A stretch of 64,000 nt of DNA from an uncultured Bacteroides sp. (GTDB taxonomy: Bacteria > Bacteroidota > Bacteroidia > Bacteroidales > Bacteroidaceae). Below are positions 41,435 to 50,707 of the stretch, one piece after another. The translations under genes and the position numbers were made by a program. The notes below the pieces were generated by a model. The model was not told the DNA's origin and did no database searches. It was given only the letters and a program-made list of their open reading frames with translations. The stretch lies in assembly GCA_945833835.1 (NCBI GenBank), contig CAMAFR010000002.1:1-64000 (forward strand), written 5' to 3'. Every line of letters starts with the position of its first letter. Position 1 is the first letter of the stretch.

Positions 41435-42196
41435 TCAGAATGAAAATACCTGTGCTCCAATCTGTAAAAAAGCCCTGTCACTTTGTGGATTCCATAAGGC
41501 ACAAGCATATATAGGCAACTTCCATTTGCCGATGTTTACCCTGCGTGTGACCTTCAGCATCATGTGTACGATGCCTGCCTTATCACCGTAGAAATGCGAG
41601 GAATCACCCGAACGGTTCAAGGCGAATGCACCCCCGATGCCTGCATCTATCTGCCAACACTCGTTTTGGTAGACAGCATATTCGGCATAGCAGAAGGTGG
41701 AGTATTTGTTGGCCGTATTCTCCGTATTGCGGTCGCGGCCAAATAGAACGGTGCTCCAACTCAGTAGCAAGGGAAACTTTTTGCCGAAGTGATAGCTGGC
41801 TGTGGCATCCAGAAAGCGTCCTGTTTCGTGTGCCTGATAGTTGAAGAATTCACGGTTATTGTAGGTGGCACCGGGTGAAAAGTTGTAGGTGTCCCAAAAA
41901 CTGAGGGAAAAGCCACGATAGCATAAGGAAAGATGGTTGTTGAACTCCTTGTAAGTACCGGTAGCATTGGTACCTCCCCACAAGCCAATGTTGACCATCC
42001 CGTCCAGCAAACTATAGTTGACATCGGCTGTCAGCACTACTCCGTCTGCCACTTCAATGCCTCGCCACAGGTGGTTACTCTTCACATCGGCATTGAAGTG
42101 AAGTTGTGCCTGCATGGGGCAGACACAACCAAGGAGTAAAAACAAACAGATATTTCGTATCGGAGCAACCATTTGTAGTAAGATGGTTTGGTACAT
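41435..42196 (-). CDS. predicted outer-membrane beta-barrel protein
   Basis: Signal sequence, then alternating aromatic strands (LHFNADVKSNHLWRGIEVADGVVLTADVNYSLLDG...) ending in ...QIGAQVFSF. Confidence 0.6.
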   Translation of the reverse strand: MYQTILLQMVAPIRNICLFLLLGCVCPMQAQLHFNADVKSNHLWRGIEVADGVVLTADVNYSLLDGMVNIGLWGGTNATGTYKEFNNHLSLCYRGFSLSFWDTYNFSPGATYNNREFFNYQAHETGRFLDATASYHFGKKFPLLLSWSTVLFGRDRNTENTANKYSTFCYAEYAVYQNECWQIDAGIGGAFALNRSGDSSHFYGDKAGIVHMMLKVTRRVNIGKWKLPIYACALWNPQSDRAFLQIGAQVFSF

Positions 42197-42199
42197 GGA

Positions 42200-43246
42200 T
42201 TATGAGATTTTGACTATGGATTTCACTATGTTCGCTTTGTCGCGCACACTGCTGTCCATCGCATTCTGCATATCGTTGAAGTCGAACACATTCGTTACAA
42301 TGCCTTTCAGATTGACCTTGCCCGATGCCACTGCTTCAATTGCCATTGGATAGATGTGCCGATAGCGGAAAACGGTTTTGAAGGTAAGCTCTTTGTCGAG
42401 CGCGAGGCTCATAGGAAGCGTCATTTCTCCACTCTTGGAATAACCTACGAGCACAATGTTGCTGCCCTTTTTGGCAATATGGATAGCTTGTCGGGTGGTG
42501 ATTTCCATACCCGCTGTTTCGATGACAAGGTCTGCTCCCTTGCCTTCGGTCAGACGTGCCACGGCTTGCTGCACATCTTCTTCTTTGGAGTTGATGATGC
42601 CTGTGGCACCCAGTTCCAATGCTTTGTCCAATCGCTTCTGCATAATATCCACCACATAGACGTTGGAGACCCCTTCGGCTTTCAATGCCATCATGGAGAC
42701 CAGTCCGATGCAACCCGCACCGAATACCACGGCAGTCTGTCCGGCATGTGCGCCTCCTTGGTTGGCAGCGTGGAAGCCAACGGCCAGCGGTTCTATCAAT
42801 GCCCCCTCCATCGTATCTACGTTGTCGGGAAGTTTGAAGCAGAGGTCTGCCTCGTGCGCTACATATTCTTGAAATACACCGTCAACAGGCGGAGTGGCAA
42901 AGAACACCACATCCGGACAGAGGTTATATTTCCCTTCGCGGCAATGTTCGCAATGTCCGCAGGTCTTTCCCGGCTCCAATGCCACACGGTCACCCACCTT
43001 CAGGTGTTTTACGTTCTTGCCTGTTTCGATTACCGTACCACCCGGCTCATGTCCCAATACAAAGGGAGGCTCCACGATGTAATTTCCGATGCGTCCTGTT
43101 TCATAATAGTGCATATCCGACCCGCATATCCCTACATATTCCAGTTTCACCAATACTTCGTTGTCTGCCGGTTGGGGGATGGCACGTTCTACATAACCCA
43201 TTTGTCCGATGCCGTTCATAACGGCTACTTTCATTGTTCCTTTCAT
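42200..43246 (-). CDS. zinc-dependent medium-chain dehydrogenase (sorbitol/L-iditol dehydrogenase-like)
   Basis: GICGSDMHYYETGRIGNYIVEPPFVLGHEPGGTVIETG; CGHCEHCREGKYNLC; VFGAGCIGLVSMMALKAEG. Confidence 0.9.
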   Translation of the reverse strand: MKGTMKVAVMNGIGQMGYVERAIPQPADNEVLVKLEYVGICGSDMHYYETGRIGNYIVEPPFVLGHEPGGTVIETGKNVKHLKVGDRVALEPGKTCGHCEHCREGKYNLCPDVVFFATPPVDGVFQEYVAHEADLCFKLPDNVDTMEGALIEPLAVGFHAANQGGAHAGQTAVVFGAGCIGLVSMMALKAEGVSNVYVVDIMQKRLDKALELGATGIINSKEEDVQQAVARLTEGKGADLVIETAGMEITTRQAIHIAKKGSNIVLVGYSKSGEMTLPMSLALDKELTFKTVFRYRHIYPMAIEAVASGKVNLKGIVTNVFDFNDMQNAMDSSVRDKANIVKSIVKIS

Positions 43247-43276
43247 AATGTGTATATTTTTATGTGTCCAACTTTT

Positions 43277-44662
43277 TTATTTGAATGAATGGTGTAATTT
43301 TTTCATGGCCTTGTGGGCAATGACTTTTATAATACGATTGTATATTTTCTTGTTCAGCGGATAGAAGAGCAGGGCTGCGCCTGTCACTACCCAAATCATT
43401 CCGGGAATGGTGCTGAAAGAGTGGCGCATGATGGAAACCACCTCTTCGTTTTGTGCCGCATTCGAGGCATATCCTGCTGCTCCCAAGACCAGGGCCAGGC
43501 AGGAAGTTCCCAGTGCCATACCCATTTTGTTGCCTAAGGAGATAAACGCATATTGAAAGCCATCGTTGCGGATTCCCGTGCGCCATTCGCCATACTCCAC
43601 GCAGTCTGGTATGATAGCGTAGATGGCGGTATTGAAGCCGGAAAAAAAGAATTGTGACAATGCAGCGAAGAGGTAGAAAGGCACAGGCGAGGTGTTGGGA
43701 CTAAAGAAATAGAGTGCCATCATGGTTGCGCCTGTGCCCAGTGCGAAGACCGATGCCGACCAGCCCTTGTTGGAAGTCCATTTGAATACTAACGGGAAAC
43801 AGCCTGCTCCGATAATGGAGGGTACGATGATAGCCAGCGAGTAGAGGGAGAAGAGCGAAGCACTGCCTTCCACGTAGGTGAAATAGTAGAGCATATCCGC
43901 ATTTCTGCCGTAGAGAACGAAGCCGAACAGGACTTGGCCGAGCAGTGCCAGCAGGTAAGGTCTGTTTCTTACCACTGCCTTCAACTGTATTCTCAAAGGT
44001 ATTTTCTGTCGGGTGGGAACCGTCACGGTTTCTTGAGTTTTGGCAAAGCAGAAAAGATGGCATGCGGTGAAAATGGCACCATAAAGAATGGCTATCCACA
44101 AATAGCCTTGCTTCATGTCGCCTTTGCCGAGCAGCTCAATCAGCGGAATCGTGATAATGTTGATGATGCCGATGGCAACCATTGCGCTGACAGAACGGGA
44201 AGTGTTGAGTTGCGCCCGTTCATCCATGTTTTGCGTCATGGCTCCGCACAACGTACCATAGGGAATGTTGACACATGTGTATCCCAATACCAAGATGCAG
44301 TAGGTCAATGCCATGTAGAGAATCTTACTCGTTTCGTTCCAATCGGGATGCGCCCAAAAAGTCAGCACCAGGACAAGAGCCGTCAGCGGTGCGCCCATCA
44401 GCAACCACGGTCGGTAGCGCCCCCAACGTGTGTGGGTCTTGTCACTTAAACTTCCGATAATCGGGTCATTGATGGCATCCCAAAAGCGAGACAGCAGCAT
44501 CAGCGAAGCTACGGCACTCATACTGATACCAAACACATCGGTATAGAATATCATCAGGAAATTCCCGACAAACATCCAACTGAAGTTGCAGCCTACATCG
44601 CCCATTCCATAGGCGAACTTACTGATGAAAGGTACTTTGAATGAATTAGAATCATTTTTCAT
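43277..44662 (-). CDS. MFS transporter of the glycoside-pentoside-hexuronide (GPH) family
   Basis: KFAYGMGDVGCNFSWMFVGNFLMIFYTDVFGIS...RFWDAINDPIIGSLSDKTHTRWGRYRPWLL. Confidence 0.9.
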   Translation of the reverse strand: MKNDSNSFKVPFISKFAYGMGDVGCNFSWMFVGNFLMIFYTDVFGISMSAVASLMLLSRFWDAINDPIIGSLSDKTHTRWGRYRPWLLMGAPLTALVLVLTFWAHPDWNETSKILYMALTYCILVLGYTCVNIPYGTLCGAMTQNMDERAQLNTSRSVSAMVAIGIINIITIPLIELLGKGDMKQGYLWIAILYGAIFTACHLFCFAKTQETVTVPTRQKIPLRIQLKAVVRNRPYLLALLGQVLFGFVLYGRNADMLYYFTYVEGSASLFSLYSLAIIVPSIIGAGCFPLVFKWTSNKGWSASVFALGTGATMMALYFFSPNTSPVPFYLFAALSQFFFSGFNTAIYAIIPDCVEYGEWRTGIRNDGFQYAFISLGNKMGMALGTSCLALVLGAAGYASNAAQNEEVVSIMRHSFSTIPGMIWVVTGAALLFYPLNKKIYNRIIKVIAHKAMKKLHHSFK

Positions 44663-44754
44663 GGCATTATTTTTTTTAAAGTCTTATGTTTTTCTGACAC
44701 AAAATTAAGTTGATAAAGTATGCTAAAACATTGATTTGCAGAAAGAATTTTCCG

Positions 44755-44796
44755 CAACCGTTCCCACAACCGTTCCCGATTTCCGCAATCGTTCCC
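44755..44796. promoter_or_regulatory. triple direct repeat, candidate LacI-family operator
   Basis: CAACCGTTCCC (44755-44765), CAACCGTTCCC (44767-44777), CAATCGTTCCC (44786-44796) between divergent transporter and LacI genes. Confidence 0.6.
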
Positions 44797-44818
44797 GAAA
44801 ACAATCAAGAAAATATTG

Positions 44819-44826
44819 TATCTTTG
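44819..44826 (+). promoter_or_regulatory. Bacteroidota -7 element for the lacI-type gene
   Basis: TATCTTTG matches TAnnTTTG; a divergent CAAAATTA (minus TAATTTTG) lies at 44700-44707. Confidence 0.5.
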
Positions 44827-44864
44827 TACCTCTAACTTTATTCACTGTTAATCTTGAAAATGGA

Positions 44865-45875
44865 ATGAAATACACTACCATCATAGATATAGCGAAAGAA
44901 CTGGGTATCTCCAAGTCGACAGTGTCGCGCGCTTTGCGTGACGATGATTACAATGTCAGCAAAGAAACCAAACAAAAGATATTGGAAGCGGCAGAACGAT
45001 TGGGCTATAAACGCAATGAACTTGCTGTCAACTTGCGTAAGCAGAGTACACGTACCATCGGCATCGTAGTGCCCGAGATGATTACACCCTTTTACATGAA
45101 CTTCATCACTCGTGCCCAAGAGATACTGAACAAGGCCGGTTACCGGGTTACACTGGCGCAATCGCATGAAGATGTTGAAGCAGAACGGCTGAACTTACAG
45201 ATGATGGAGGATTATCGGGTGGAGGGCATTCTCATCAGCGTGTGCCACGACAAAAAGAACCACGAACTCTATCAGAGTTTGCTGGACAAACACATTCCGT
45301 TGGTGTTTTTCGACCGTACGGTGGCGGATATTTCCGCTCCCAAAGTGCAGATAAACGATTATATCAAAGCATTCTTTATGGTGGAATATCTTATCCGTAG
45401 TGGCAAGCAGCGCATCGTCCATTTGGCAGGTCCTTCCTATATCCAAAACGCCAACGAACGGAAGAAAGGGTACAAAGACGCATTGGAGAAGTTTCACTTG
45501 CCTTGTCCGCCGGAATATATTGTAGATGCGGGAGTCAACTTTGCAGACGGAGAGCGTGCTGTGGAAGGGCTTATCCGGCAAGGCGTTTCTTTTGATGCCA
45601 TTTTCGGCTTTACGGAAATGTCCGTATTAGGAGCCAAGAGCTGCTTGCAACGGCACCATTACCACATTCCGGAGGATGTGGCGATTGGTTGTATATCAGG
45701 CACGGAATTATGTAAGTTGGTGCATCCATCCATTACTGCCGTGGAACAACCGGTGATGCAAATGGCAGAGGAAGCCTCCCGGCTGATTATGGAGAAGATC
45801 AAAGATTTCTCTGCTGTCGATGAAACCGTCATACTGGAAGCGGAAATGGTAGTGAGAGAATCGACATTGCTTTGA
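44865..45875 (+). CDS. LacI-family transcriptional regulator
   Basis: MKYTTIIDIAKELGISKSTVSRALRDDDYNVSKETKQKILEAAERLGYKRN; periplasmic-binding-like effector domain. Confidence 0.95.
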   Translation: MKYTTIIDIAKELGISKSTVSRALRDDDYNVSKETKQKILEAAERLGYKRNELAVNLRKQSTRTIGIVVPEMITPFYMNFITRAQEILNKAGYRVTLAQSHEDVEAERLNLQMMEDYRVEGILISVCHDKKNHELYQSLLDKHIPLVFFDRTVADISAPKVQINDYIKAFFMVEYLIRSGKQRIVHLAGPSYIQNANERKKGYKDALEKFHLPCPPEYIVDAGVNFADGERAVEGLIRQGVSFDAIFGFTEMSVLGAKSCLQRHHYHIPEDVAIGCISGTELCKLVHPSITAVEQPVMQMAEEASRLIMEKIKDFSAVDETVILEAEMVVRESTLL

Positions 45876-45956
45876 TGATTTTTTATGAAATAAATTGGGA
45901 ACAATTGCGTGTAAGTTCGTAAGTTTGCAGGGTTTAATTCAGAATCAAAGAGCGAT

Positions 45957-46460
45957 ATGAAAAGAATGAATGTGTCCGAACTGAAGGACAATATGTTTGA
46001 TGCCATCGGTAAGGAATGGATGTTGGTCACGGCTGGTACGCCCGAACGGTTCAATTTGATGACTGCCAGCTGGGGTGGGATTGGTGTGCTGTGGGGACGG
46101 CCTGTGGCTTTCGTCTTTATCCGTCCCGAACGTTATACCTACGGATTTGTGGAGCAGGGGGATACGCTGACCCTTTCTTTCCTTGGGGCGGAGCACAAGC
46201 AGGTGCATGGCATCTGTGGTTCCAAGTCGGGACGTGATACCGACAAGGTGGCCGAGGCCGGACTGCATCCTTTGGTGACGGAACAAGGGAACGTGACCTA
46301 CGAAGAGGCGCGTCTGGTGCTGGAGTGCCGCAAGTTGTATGCCGATGCCATTGACCCGGCTTGCTTCACTGACCCGTCGCTGGTGAGCCGGTGGTATGGT
46401 GCGCATGGCGGGTTCCATAAGATGTATGTCGTGGAAATTATCAATGTATGGACTAAATAA
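45957..46460 (+). CDS. flavin reductase family protein
   Basis: EWMLVTAGTPERFNLMTASWGGIGVLWGRPVAFVFIRPERYTY. Confidence 0.85.
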   Translation: MKRMNVSELKDNMFDAIGKEWMLVTAGTPERFNLMTASWGGIGVLWGRPVAFVFIRPERYTYGFVEQGDTLTLSFLGAEHKQVHGICGSKSGRDTDKVAEAGLHPLVTEQGNVTYEEARLVLECRKLYADAIDPACFTDPSLVSRWYGAHGGFHKMYVVEIINVWTK

Positions 46461-46468
46461 ACACAACA

Positions 46469-47122
46469 ATGAAAAAATGGACATTTGGAATGATGTTGGC
46501 CTTGTTGCTCCCGTTAGTGGCGTGTGGCGGCAAGACCGGCAAGGCAGAGGGGGCTGCCGAAACTGAAGGGGCACCGGTCGCAGACAAGAATGTGGTGGTG
46601 GAAACGTTGCTGACACGCCGCAGTGTGCGGAAATACCAGCCGCAACCGGTAGGGCGTGAGCAGATGCAGGTGATTGTGGATTGTGGCATCCATGCTCCGA
46701 ATGCCATGAACAAGCAGCCTTGGGAAATACGTGTGGTGGACAATCCTGAATTCATTGACGGGGTGACCGCACTCTTCCGGCGTGAGAAGCCCGAGATGGC
46801 TGCTGACCCTAATTTCAAGAACATGTTCCGCAATGCGCCTACGGTGGTGTTTGTAGGGCATGAGGTAGCATCGCCTACCTCGGCGTTCGACTGTGGTCTG
46901 CTGAGCGAGAATATGATGGTGGCCGCATGGTCAATGGGTATTGGCAGCTGCTGTCTGGGTTCGCCGGCAGCTTTCATGCGGAGTCCTGTAGCTGCTGAAT
47001 ACCTGAAACGTTTGGAGTTCAGCGAGGGCTACGAGCTGCTCTACTGCATTGCTTTCGGCTATCCCGACGAGACACCGGCGGCCAAGCCCCGTGATGCGGC
47101 GAAGGTGAAGTTTGTGGAGTGA
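46469..47122 (+). CDS. nitroreductase-family predicted lipoprotein
   Basis: MKKWTFGMMLALLLPLVACGGK lipobox, then LLTRRSVRKYQPQPVGREQMQVIVDCGIHAPNAMNKQPWEIRVV. Confidence 0.88.
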   Translation: MKKWTFGMMLALLLPLVACGGKTGKAEGAAETEGAPVADKNVVVETLLTRRSVRKYQPQPVGREQMQVIVDCGIHAPNAMNKQPWEIRVVDNPEFIDGVTALFRREKPEMAADPNFKNMFRNAPTVVFVGHEVASPTSAFDCGLLSENMMVAAWSMGIGSCCLGSPAAFMRSPVAAEYLKRLEFSEGYELLYCIAFGYPDETPAAKPRDAAKVKFVE

Positions 47123-47176
47123 TGGACAATGTGTTCGAATGTACTGATGTCAACTGATTGTCAACAAAGTGAAGGC

Positions 47177-47965
47177 ATGCAGAAAGTTAAAGTAGTAATA
47201 CCGTTCTATAAGGAGGCTTTAAAAGATTGGGAAATGAGTGCGTTGGACAATACCATGCGTGTGTTGTCAGCGCACCCTGTCGTATTCCTGAAACCCAAAG
47301 GGCTGTCTATCAATCGGTGGGCAATGACCTATCCGCAGGCAACCATCATGGAGGTGTCTTCTGAATGGTTGGGCTTGGAAAATGGCATCGCCGGTTACAA
47401 CAAGATGATGATGTCGGCTGCATTTTACCAACTGTTTGCCGATACCGAGTACCTGTTGATTTGCCATCTTGATGCGTGGGTTTTCCGTGATGAATTGTTG
47501 CAGTGGTGCGCTGCCGGATATGATTTGGTGGCCCCTCCCTGGCCTTTGCGTCCGCGGTACACGCATTTCCCCTTGAAGCAATGGCTTCAGTTAAAACGGT
47601 GGATGACCGCCTCTAAAGGCAATCTACGGATCCAGATGTATGGTCGTATTGGGAATGGGGGATTGTGCCTGCGGAGGGTGGCCGCTTTTGAGGCTGCCTG
47701 CCGGCGTTATGCCAAAGAGATAGCTTTCTATGAGTCCAAGAAAGGAGACAGCCTTTATAATGAAGATATCTTTTGGGCATTGGTCCCGGAGGATTGGAAT
47801 TATCCGACTGTCGAGACGGCATTACGCTTTGCCTACGACCTGAAACCTGCGTTGTGCCATCAGTTGAACCGGAACCGGTTGCCGATGGGCTGCCACGGCT
47901 TTATGCATAAGAGCAGGATGTCTTTTTGGAAACCGTTTATTCCTTATATCGGTAGTGTTAAGTAG
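47177..47965 (+). CDS. DUF5672-like protein, glycosyltransferase-like
   Basis: VVIPFYKEALKDWEMSALDNTMRVLSAHPVVFLKPKG...YLLICHLDAWVFRDELLQWC...NGGLCLRRV. Confidence 0.72.
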   Translation: MQKVKVVIPFYKEALKDWEMSALDNTMRVLSAHPVVFLKPKGLSINRWAMTYPQATIMEVSSEWLGLENGIAGYNKMMMSAAFYQLFADTEYLLICHLDAWVFRDELLQWCAAGYDLVAPPWPLRPRYTHFPLKQWLQLKRWMTASKGNLRIQMYGRIGNGGLCLRRVAAFEAACRRYAKEIAFYESKKGDSLYNEDIFWALVPEDWNYPTVETALRFAYDLKPALCHQLNRNRLPMGCHGFMHKSRMSFWKPFIPYIGSVK

Positions 47966-47983
47966 CTTATATATTTTGAGGGG

Positions 47984-49009
47984 TTGATTATGGGTGACAA
48001 TATTGTCTATAAGTTAAACAGCGGAAAGCCTGTCAAGGCTTTGAACTTTTTAGAGAAGGGAGTAGGATTGCTCGTGCCGGATGTCTTTTATCGTAGGCAG
48101 CTGCGGCGGAAATTGGCAAAGGCAGTGTGTCGTGACGATTACCGTTATTTGCAGCAGCGGGTGGACTACTATATCAAGATTTCCCAATCCTGGTGTATGG
48201 AAAGCGAAGACAAGCTGGTGCGTGATAGGAGTTGGATACATTATACCGGTACGTTGGGGGGCTATCGGAGAAAAATGTTCCATACGGCCTATTATTTTGA
48301 CCAGCATGATGTCACCAGATGGTTTCCCCCTTCCTTACGCTGGCATTTCTGTCCCGGTGATGTGTATTTTACGCCTGACGAACCTACTGTCGTAAAAAGT
48401 CGGTTACTGACGACAGACAATCAGAATTCAGTCTTGTTGAAATTGGACAAACTGCGGCATTTTATGTTTGTGCATGACACGAAGCCGTTTGCAGAGAAAC
48501 TGAACAAGGCCATTTTCCGTGGCAAAATACGTCAAAGTCGTTTGAGGGTCCGGTTTCTTCAGCAGTTTTTTGGTCATCCTTTGTGTGATTGCGGAGTGGT
48601 GGGTCGTAATGAGGGCTGTCCGGAGGAATGGATGGCTCCTAAAAAGACGATTGCGGAACATCTGGACTATAAGTTTATTTTGGCACTCGAAGGCAACGAT
48701 GTGGCATCTAACCTGAAGTGGGTCATGTCGTCCAATTCGTTGGCGGTGATGACACGTCCTACGTGTGAAACGTGGTTTATGGAAGGGACGTTACGTCCAG
48801 ATTATCATTATGTGGAAGTCAGAGAAGATTTTTCGGATCTCGAACAGAAACTCCGTTTCTATATGGAACATCCGGATAAGGCGGAAGAAATCATCGGCCA
48901 TGCTCATGAATATGTCCGCCAGTTTCGTGATGAGGAACGTGAGGAGTTGTTGCAGCTGATGGTGATGGAACGTTATTTCCATACCAGCGGACAATGGACG
49001 GATGAATGA
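47984..49009 (+). CDS. glycosyltransferase family 90 / CAP10-like LPS biosynthesis protein
   Basis: YKFILALEGNDVASNLKWVMSSNSLAVMTRPTCETWFMEGTLRPDYHYVEVREDFSDLEQKL. Confidence 0.8.
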   Translation: MIMGDNIVYKLNSGKPVKALNFLEKGVGLLVPDVFYRRQLRRKLAKAVCRDDYRYLQQRVDYYIKISQSWCMESEDKLVRDRSWIHYTGTLGGYRRKMFHTAYYFDQHDVTRWFPPSLRWHFCPGDVYFTPDEPTVVKSRLLTTDNQNSVLLKLDKLRHFMFVHDTKPFAEKLNKAIFRGKIRQSRLRVRFLQQFFGHPLCDCGVVGRNEGCPEEWMAPKKTIAEHLDYKFILALEGNDVASNLKWVMSSNSLAVMTRPTCETWFMEGTLRPDYHYVEVREDFSDLEQKLRFYMEHPDKAEEIIGHAHEYVRQFRDEEREELLQLMVMERYFHTSGQWTDE

Positions 49010-49011
49010 GA

Positions 49012-49033
49012 AGTGCTCCAAAAGAGGAGCACT
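49012..49033. terminator. bidirectional hairpin between convergent glycosyltransferase genes
   Basis: AGTGCTCC-aaaaga-GGAGCACT. Confidence 0.6.
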
Positions 49034-49953
49034 CATTCTGTCATTTTCCCCAGCTTTTCCCGCAGTCCGTCCCGGTAGGCCTGCCAGAATCGTGGAAGGT
49101 CGTTCAGGCGGTAGGCGTTGCTGAAGGGCAGGGTAGCCAGGGCGGTCAGGAGGTAGCCGGCCACGCAGACAAAGCCGCGGAGGTTACGTACGCACCAGGT
49201 TTCTCCGTAATGGTGGTTCAAATAGGTTGAGTTGCGTACCTGGTAGAAGCGTTTCCATTTTTTCTTGCGGTTGCGTTCCGTCCAATTATCGTCCGAGAAG
49301 AACCGTTGTTTGTCCATCAAGGCATTGGGCACATACAATATTTTATAGCCGGCGCGTAGCGTGCGGATACAATAGTCGGTATCGTCGCAAAAGATGAACA
49401 GTTCCTTGTTGGGCAGTCCGATGCGGTCTACTACGCTGCGCCGGATGAAAGGGCCTTCAAAGGCGGTGCCTGCTATCTCCACCGGGGTGTCCACCTGTCT
49501 GTTCTTCAGTTTCTTCTTGTACATGGAGGAGAAGGGATGCCTGAAGTCATAGGCCAGGAAGTCGTTGGTGAAAACCTGCTCCTCCATCAGCCGGCGCGGG
49601 GCCAGTATGCCTATCTCGGGACGGCTCGTGTAGGGCAGCAGCTGTTCCAGACAGTCGGCACGCGGAAAGACATCGTCATCCATGCACCATATCCAGTCGG
49701 CTTCCAGCCGGCAGGCCTCTTCCATGCCCCGGTAGAAACCTCCCGAACCTCCTACGTTGGCTTGCGTGATGACGTGCAGGTGTTCGCCGGCTTGTGTGGC
49801 CAGCCATTCGGCAGTGCCGTCGGTGCTGCCGTTGTTGACGACAATGATCTCACTCACCGGGCGGTTCTGTCGCAGGCAGGCAAGGTTGCGTTGCAGCAGG
49901 GACAGGCGGTTGTAGGTTACCACCACGGCAATGATGCGGATAGCTTTCTCCAT
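49033..49953 (-). CDS. glycosyltransferase family 2, galactofuranosyl/rhamnosyltransferase-like
   Basis: IIAVVVTYNRLSLLQRNLACL...EIIVVNNGSTDGTAEWL...DWIWCMDDDVFPRADCLEQLL. Confidence 0.87.
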   Translation of the reverse strand: MEKAIRIIAVVVTYNRLSLLQRNLACLRQNRPVSEIIVVNNGSTDGTAEWLATQAGEHLHVITQANVGGSGGFYRGMEEACRLEADWIWCMDDDVFPRADCLEQLLPYTSRPEIGILAPRRLMEEQVFTNDFLAYDFRHPFSSMYKKKLKNRQVDTPVEIAGTAFEGPFIRRSVVDRIGLPNKELFIFCDDTDYCIRTLRAGYKILYVPNALMDKQRFFSDDNWTERNRKKKWKRFYQVRNSTYLNHHYGETWCVRNLRGFVCVAGYLLTALATLPFSNAYRLNDLPRFWQAYRDGLREKLGKMTE

Positions 49954-49956
49954 AAC

Positions 49957-50700
49957 TCAATACAAATTATCAATTTTCCCGGGTTGCACACGGCGGTAAG
50001 CCTGCATCAGTTCTAAGCAGCGGTGTGCATCGAAGCCACGGGCTTTGGCGTATTCGTCGGCCAGTATGCGGTGCATTTCGGGGGTGGCAGGCAGCCGTTC
50101 GAAATTCTTGCAGCCTGCTTGGAGGTCGAGCGGTCCTACCGCCATGCGGTTCAGGTCCACAATCTCAATCTGTATGTCTCCTTGCGCGTTCTCTCCGAAG
50201 AGGATGTTGGCACGGCCGTAATCCTTGTGCGCCAATCCATGCTCGTGCAGGCAGGCCGTGGTGCGGGCAATGGCACGCAGGATGTCTTCCTGCCGGTCGA
50301 AATGCCGGGTGAAAAGGTCTTCATAGCGGTAAGGGCAGTCCGAGGCCAGCGTCACGAAATAGCTGCGGTCGAACAGCAGTCCCTTGCGCAGGTTCATATA
50401 CCCCACGGGGCGGGGAGTCCCTACGCCGATACGGAGGTAAAGCAAGGCGTTGCGGTAAGACCGCATGGCTTTTGAAGGGCGGAAGATGCCGTAGACGAAG
50501 CGGTTCACGAAGTTGGGGCGGCGGAATGCCTTCACCACATAAGCCGTGCCCTTATAGTCGATGCGGCGCAACTGGTTGCGCCCGTTGTGGATGAGTTGGC
50601 CCTCTTGGCGTGCGAAACGTTCGGGCAGCCCCAACAGGAAGTCGTCCAGTCCCGTAAAGTCGGGATGCAATACCAGTGTACGGTGATTCCAGAAACTCAT
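49957..50700 (-). CDS. LPS core kinase / InaA-family kinase-like protein
   Basis: ATTACLHEHGLAHKDYGRANILFGENAQGDIQIEIVDLNRMAVG resembles the HxD...N...D kinase core. Confidence 0.8.
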   Translation of the reverse strand: MSFWNHRTLVLHPDFTGLDDFLLGLPERFARQEGQLIHNGRNQLRRIDYKGTAYVVKAFRRPNFVNRFVYGIFRPSKAMRSYRNALLYLRIGVGTPRPVGYMNLRKGLLFDRSYFVTLASDCPYRYEDLFTRHFDRQEDILRAIARTTACLHEHGLAHKDYGRANILFGENAQGDIQIEIVDLNRMAVGPLDLQAGCKNFERLPATPEMHRILADEYAKARGFDAHRCLELMQAYRRVQPGKIDNLY

Positions 50701-50707
50701 ACGGTTA

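Noticed and set aside
38854-41514. 886-aa plus-strand ORF opposite mutS
   Set aside because: Shadow ORF of mutS with no recognisable motifs. The same applies to 16198-17367 (opposite uvrC), 24174-26012 (opposite the topoisomerase gene) and 4880-6358 (opposite the radical SAM gene).
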